Positions 60,881 through 64,000 of a stretch of DNA of 64,000 nt are shown in pieces. The translations under genes and the position numbers were made by a program. Positions within the stretch are counted from its first letter, which is position 1, and each line of letters begins with the position of its first letter. Origin of the DNA: Taxillus chinensis (lineage: Eukaryota > Streptophyta > Magnoliopsida > Santalales > Loranthaceae); contig CM042089.1 in the NCBI GenBank assembly GCA_023512835.1, positions 13,531,759 through 13,595,758 on the forward strand, in the 5' to 3' direction. The notes under the pieces are model-generated. The model did not search any database, was not told the DNA's origin, and was given only the letters and a program-made list of their open reading frames with translations.

Positions 60881-63556
60881 CCTTAAAAAAAAATTGCGGG
60901 GGGCCTCAATCCTCGGCCTTGGGCTGCAAAAGCCCGGTGGCCGCCCCGTCGAAACTATACTTGACACTACACTGCTCGAAGCTAGCCTCGAGCAGGTTCC
61001 CGGCCGCGAACCGTCGACTGTTCTTCCCGATCTCATCCCAAAATCCAATTATACCTGTTGAATCTCCATTTTTAAGCACTAATTCATCCCCCAAATGGCT
61101 TTCTAACTCATCCTAGCCATCTTAGGCTACCAAAACAACATAAATCGAGTTTCTCAAACTCTAGGGTTCATACTTCCAATTCCACGAATTGGGAGTTAAA
61201 TCACATATTTTAGCTACTCTAACAAGCATAAGTAACGATATAGGAGTGAGAAGAACGAATCTCTACCTCGACTATGGTCGATTTGAGATCCGGATCATCA
61301 ATTTCGCTTTCTCCCCGCTCTTTCTCTCTCCTCTCCTCTTTCTCTCTCTAGAAAGGCAAGCACGTATGACAATTAGGGATTTGAGTTCTTCACTGTCCTA
61401 TTTATACTTTCCCACATTTAATTTGTTAAAATATCAAAATTACCCTCACAGAGTTAAAACTCCAAATCAAACCCAATTATCGCAAAAACGCTCCGTTTGA
61501 TGAGTACATTACTGACCTGAGGTTTGTTTTTACAAATAAGGTATCGAATACAAAGTCACCCGACCACACCACAAAAATCCCAAAATTAGCCTTCGGTACT
61601 CTGACTCCGAATTGGGCCTACTCACAATCAAAACGCTCTATTCAATGCATACATCGTCGTACTGATATGCACATCCCTCGATATGCACTATATCACATGG
61701 TTAACTATCGGAACCCCAAACACGGGTCATTACATATTTCCTCCATCATTTTTCAAAGATAATGATGCACTTTGTTATTCACTTGGCAACAGAGGCAAAA
61801 ACTTGTGGACCCGTACATTATCGGTGGATGTACCGATAGAAAGGTATTACTATATTATCACTTCAATTTTTAGTTATTAGTGCAATTATGTGTTTGTATA
61901 TACAAATTTTGTAATTGGTTACATGTAATTATAGGTATATTTTCCATCTTAAATTATATGTTCATAACAAAGCTTATCCTGAAGGCTCAATCGTGAAGGG
62001 TTACATAGTGGAAGAGTGTTTTACTTTTTGTTCACGCTATTTGGACTCTATTGAAACTGTTTTTATGTGAAAGTCACGAAATATAGATGATGCGAAAGGT
62101 TTGATTATGAACATCACTCTTGATCGTATTTCTCGAATGCAAAATACATCGTTATGTATTGTTTAACAATGATGAAGTTATGCCAATGTTAGAGTATGTT
62201 TTTGTATTCTAAGCAAATGTTCTATCTAATATATTTTTACATATTACTAATAAGTTACACTCATTATCAGGATACATAAAGATTTCCTGAAAAGGCAAAA
62301 TCAGCACATTTGATTAGTACGATCCTCACATACAAAAACTCCATATGGAGACATTTTGTGATTGGTTTTGTGATTATGTAAGCAGTTCTCGTGGTCCCAT
62401 TACTTACCAAATTCATTCATAGTTTGATAAAATTGAGTTTTTTGTCTTCCTGTGTTATAGGTTCTAATAGGAGATGGTAAAAATCAAGGTTTTAACGACG
62501 AAATTAAAGCCCTAGCATTTGGGCCGAACACGAAGCGGAAGATTGAACACTTACGTAGTTAATGGTTTTAAATTTCACACTAAGGCCTACGAGAAATATA
62601 AAAAAACACAAAACAAGTTGGCGTGCAGATTGTTGTTCAGGGAGGCCCAACATATTATGGCATTTTAGTAGACATTATCGAGTTATACTACACAGAGGAT
62701 GTGCATCACATTTTATTCAAATGTGAATGGGCAGATGTAAACTCTATTATAGGCTACAAAAAGGATATATTTGGCTTTGAGTTGGTCAATTTTTCGTATT
62801 TGATACATACAAACTCTCGCTTATATGATGAACCGTATGTGTTGTCCACTCAAGTGACTCTGACATTTTATGTGAAGGATGAAAGACAAAGAGATTGGTT
62901 CACTGTTGTAAATGTTAAACCAAGAGATGTTTTTGATGTTGGTCATGGAGTAGAGAGCGATGTTGAAAGTGACAATTATCACGATAATGAGTGCTTTGAT
63001 ATACAAAGAGATGTGATGCATGATTGAGTTGGTTGGGAGAGGACTGATATTGAAAGGGATTATTGTTAGCGTTATGTATTACGATGTTGTTGACACCACT
63101 ATGAAAGTTAGAATTGATGTTATGCTTAGTTGCTACTGTTGTCCACTTTTTGTTGAGTTAATAAATAGTTTTTGCTATTTTTCATAATCTTGTGCAAACT
63201 TCTTCATCTTTGAATTGATGTTCATTTGTGCACAGTGCATGCATAATGCATCCTATTGATTTTGTCTTTTCGAAAGTGTGAGAGATATTTTGATACTAAT
63301 GAATGTTTCTACACATGAATAGATAATCACATGACTAATATAGGTGTGCATTTTGCATAAAATGCAAAAAGTGCACATGTATTCCGAGCTTATTTGCACA
63401 TATAGGGCTGGTGTACATTTTGATAAATTAGGGATGTCATACATTTGGTGGCAGTACTATGTACTTACTAATTTTATTTTAATCTTATGCTTCGTAAATG
63501 TATTTGTGTACTTACGAAAATGTTATTGATCCTTGCATTTTAGGTTGCATGTGAAG

Positions 63557-63925
63557 ATGCCACCTAAAACAATAAATACAATTTCTGTCTAGCGAAAAAG
63601 AAAAGCAATTGTCATGCCACATTCCAAACAAGGTAAATATCTTGTTGCTACTTTATCAACCTACATACCTACAATGCGCTTTCATCCTAAAGTTAGCAAT
63701 AAAACCCCTGCATCCTCCTGTCCAAATCCTTCGGTAAGATTACCTTTCCATCATCCACGTTTAAATGTTTCATTTATCACCATGCGGGATCATCATGAGG
63801 ATGATGATGAAGACGATGATGATTATGACGAAAATGCTGATGGAGAGGAGGATTTCACTCTTACCTGGATTAACCCATATATTAAATGGGGTGGAGCGGG
63901 ACGGGTTCGGGTTAAGTCTTTCTAA
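63557..63925 (+). pseudogene. Candidate second CACTA gene (acidic protein)
   Basis: ATG 63557 opens MPPKTINTISV, followed by TAG at 63590 and, in the same frame, basic RKRKAIV and an open stretch to TAA 63925. A run rich in Asp/Glu (HHEDDDEDDDDYDENADGEED, about 63792-63852) dominates the second half. It starts about 530 bp after the transposase stop, where CACTA elements commonly carry a second gene for the end-binding protein. The assignment rests on position and the MPPK start, not on a domain. Confidence 0.35.
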
Positions 63926-64000
63926 TTGGGATGGGTTTATCTAATTCGTCACGGTTTGGGATGGGTTTATGTTAGATGGGACGGGGTCGAGATAGCGATG
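63870..64000. repeat. GGGATGGGTTTAT short repeats at the window end
   Basis: Related words (GGGACGGGTTCGGGTT, TTGGGATGGGTTTATCTAAT, TTGGGATGGGTTTATGTTAG) are repeated two or three times and overlap the end of the acidic frame. This may be the start of a different element that runs beyond the window. Confidence 0.5.

Larger units (their letters stand above)
55000..60947 (-). mobile_element. hAT element (ZMYM1-like type), deleted and interrupted
   Basis: The left end, CAGGGCCGCCCCGAG, and the right end, whose complement reads GGGGCGGCCACCGGGC, give a weak terminal inverted repeat of the CAGGG type seen in hAT elements, with GGGGGCCTCAA words just inside both ends. The target duplication is unclear: AGCCAAAC and GTCGAAAC match at 5 of 8. 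A 10-bp direct repeat GGCCGCCCCG (55003-55012, 60939-60948) also marks the borders. The interior has a GC-rich promoter-like region (60380-60880) and the start of a hAT transposase on the minus strand. The rest of the transposase is missing, so it is a deletion derivative. Confidence 0.7.
52871..61734 (-). mobile_element. Family E solo LTR (minus strand) hosting three further insertions
   Basis: The plus strand begins TGTCACGCCCGGC and ends CACGGGTCATTACA, flanked by TATTT at 52866-52870 and 61735-61739. Removing it rejoins the CACTA transposase codons for PPSFF. The LTR itself is 52871-54999 plus about 60948-61734 (about 2.9 kb). It matches 13454-15375: the same AGTATAAATAG box (plus-strand about 61396-61406), the same GAACCCTAG leader and the same GAGAGGCAAT repeat block. 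A hAT element divides it. Confidence 0.92.
50880..63027 (+). pseudogene. CACTA-2 TNP2-type transposase, split by the family E nest
   Basis: Pieces: the transposase-associated N-terminus (about 50900-51045); HEVFKMDGVTPTE (51117-51160) on to LNNLKCLHK at 51305; IIKDLG (51403) and STCGAFRWIQDENGGK (51500-51550); Transposase_21 parts with YNLPPRTCIK (51828), LSLLIPGP and HIDVFLQP, and, in another frame, KTYDASNNQ and MWTINDFP (51980-52056); and the start of DUF4218 to 52870. After the LTR nest it resumes at 61735 (FPPSFF shared across the junction), then the DUF4218 tail (EECFTFCSRYLDSIE, about 62010-62055). The DUF4216 domain is open from 62623 to 63025 (YYGILVDIIELYY, LFKCEWADV, FYVKDERQRDW, VKPRDVFDV), followed by an acidic tail. 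The C-terminal exon is the best-kept CACTA coding sequence in the window. Confidence 0.9.
49485..64000 (+). mobile_element. CACTA-2 (En/Spm) transposon, right end outside window
   Basis: The terminus CACTACAAGAATTATA starts at 49485. Subterminal repeats on GCGGCATTTT/AACGCCGC run to about 49745. The 5' leader (about 49790-50110) aligns with CACTA-1 (15660-16050), both sharing CATTCCTTCAAAGGTGAGACC, with a plausible GT intron donor there. The transposase pieces match CACTA-1 and carry on through a complete DUF4216 domain to 63025. A second acidic-protein frame begins at 63557. No right terminus is seen before 64000. Confidence 0.85.

Noticed and set aside
60363..61094. Long open frames on both strands in GC-rich sequence
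   Set aside because: Overlapping frames on both strands with Arg/Gly/Pro-rich products reflect composition of the hAT 5' region. They cross the hAT/LTR border.
1..64000. tRNA, rRNA, telomere or organelle-derived segments
   Set aside because: No cloverleaf, rRNA core, TTTAGGG array or recognisable plastid or mitochondrial gene was found by eye.

Overview
The window is plant nuclear DNA, most likely from a eudicot, and is almost entirely transposable-element (TE) sequence. The evidence is Ty3/gypsy long terminal repeats (LTRs) with TG...CA ends and a tRNA-Met-type primer site, En/Spm (CACTA) elements starting CACTACAAGAA, hAT elements, a miniature LTR element, and introns, TATA boxes and GA/CT microsatellites of plant type. 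I found no intact, confidently functional host gene, no rRNA or tRNA gene and no CRISPR array. I cannot name the species.

Layout. (1) 1-13169: a degenerate Ty3/gypsy chromovirus (Tekay/Del-like). It has a partial 5' LTR, a primer-binding site, gag, protease, RT, RNase H, integrase, a polypurine tract and a complete 1692-bp 3' LTR. Its pol gene is split by a 5117-bp solo LTR of Tat/Ogre type (5639-10755; duplicated target CAGAT). (2) 13438 to about 28410: CACTA-1, with a TNP2-type transposase broken by an 8.6-kb nest: a family B solo LTR (GACAA) that itself holds a hAT element (CATTGAAG), a Tekay-family solo LTR inside that hAT, and a family D solo LTR (CCATC). A family E solo LTR (ATATA) sits 16 bp inside the CACTA end. 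(3) 26073-46322: a tandem duplication of about 10.1 kb. Each copy carries the CACTA transposase C-terminus, CACTA-like subterminal repeats, an antisense fragment of a KDM3/JMJ25-type JmjC histone demethylase, and several kb of mostly unassigned sequence with a small candidate gene start. (4) 46568-47152: a minus-strand TRIM element with both LTRs, primer site and purine tract. (5) 49485 to the window end: CACTA-2, split by a five-level nest: CACTA > family E LTR (TATTT) > hAT with a ZMYM1-like transposase start > family B LTR (minus) > family B LTR (plus, CGTCC).

Nothing here forms a working pathway. The window records TE insertion, conversion of LTR elements to solo LTRs by recombination (eight solo LTRs against one element that keeps its interior), C-to-T decay and local duplication. 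The points most worth following are the long inverted repeat made by one LTR landing in another of its family, the uneven divergence of the tandem duplication, paired ACGT-core palindromes in the chromovirus U3 region, a short motif shared by four LTR families, and the demethylase fragment. Letters T, B, D and E for LTR families are labels used only here.
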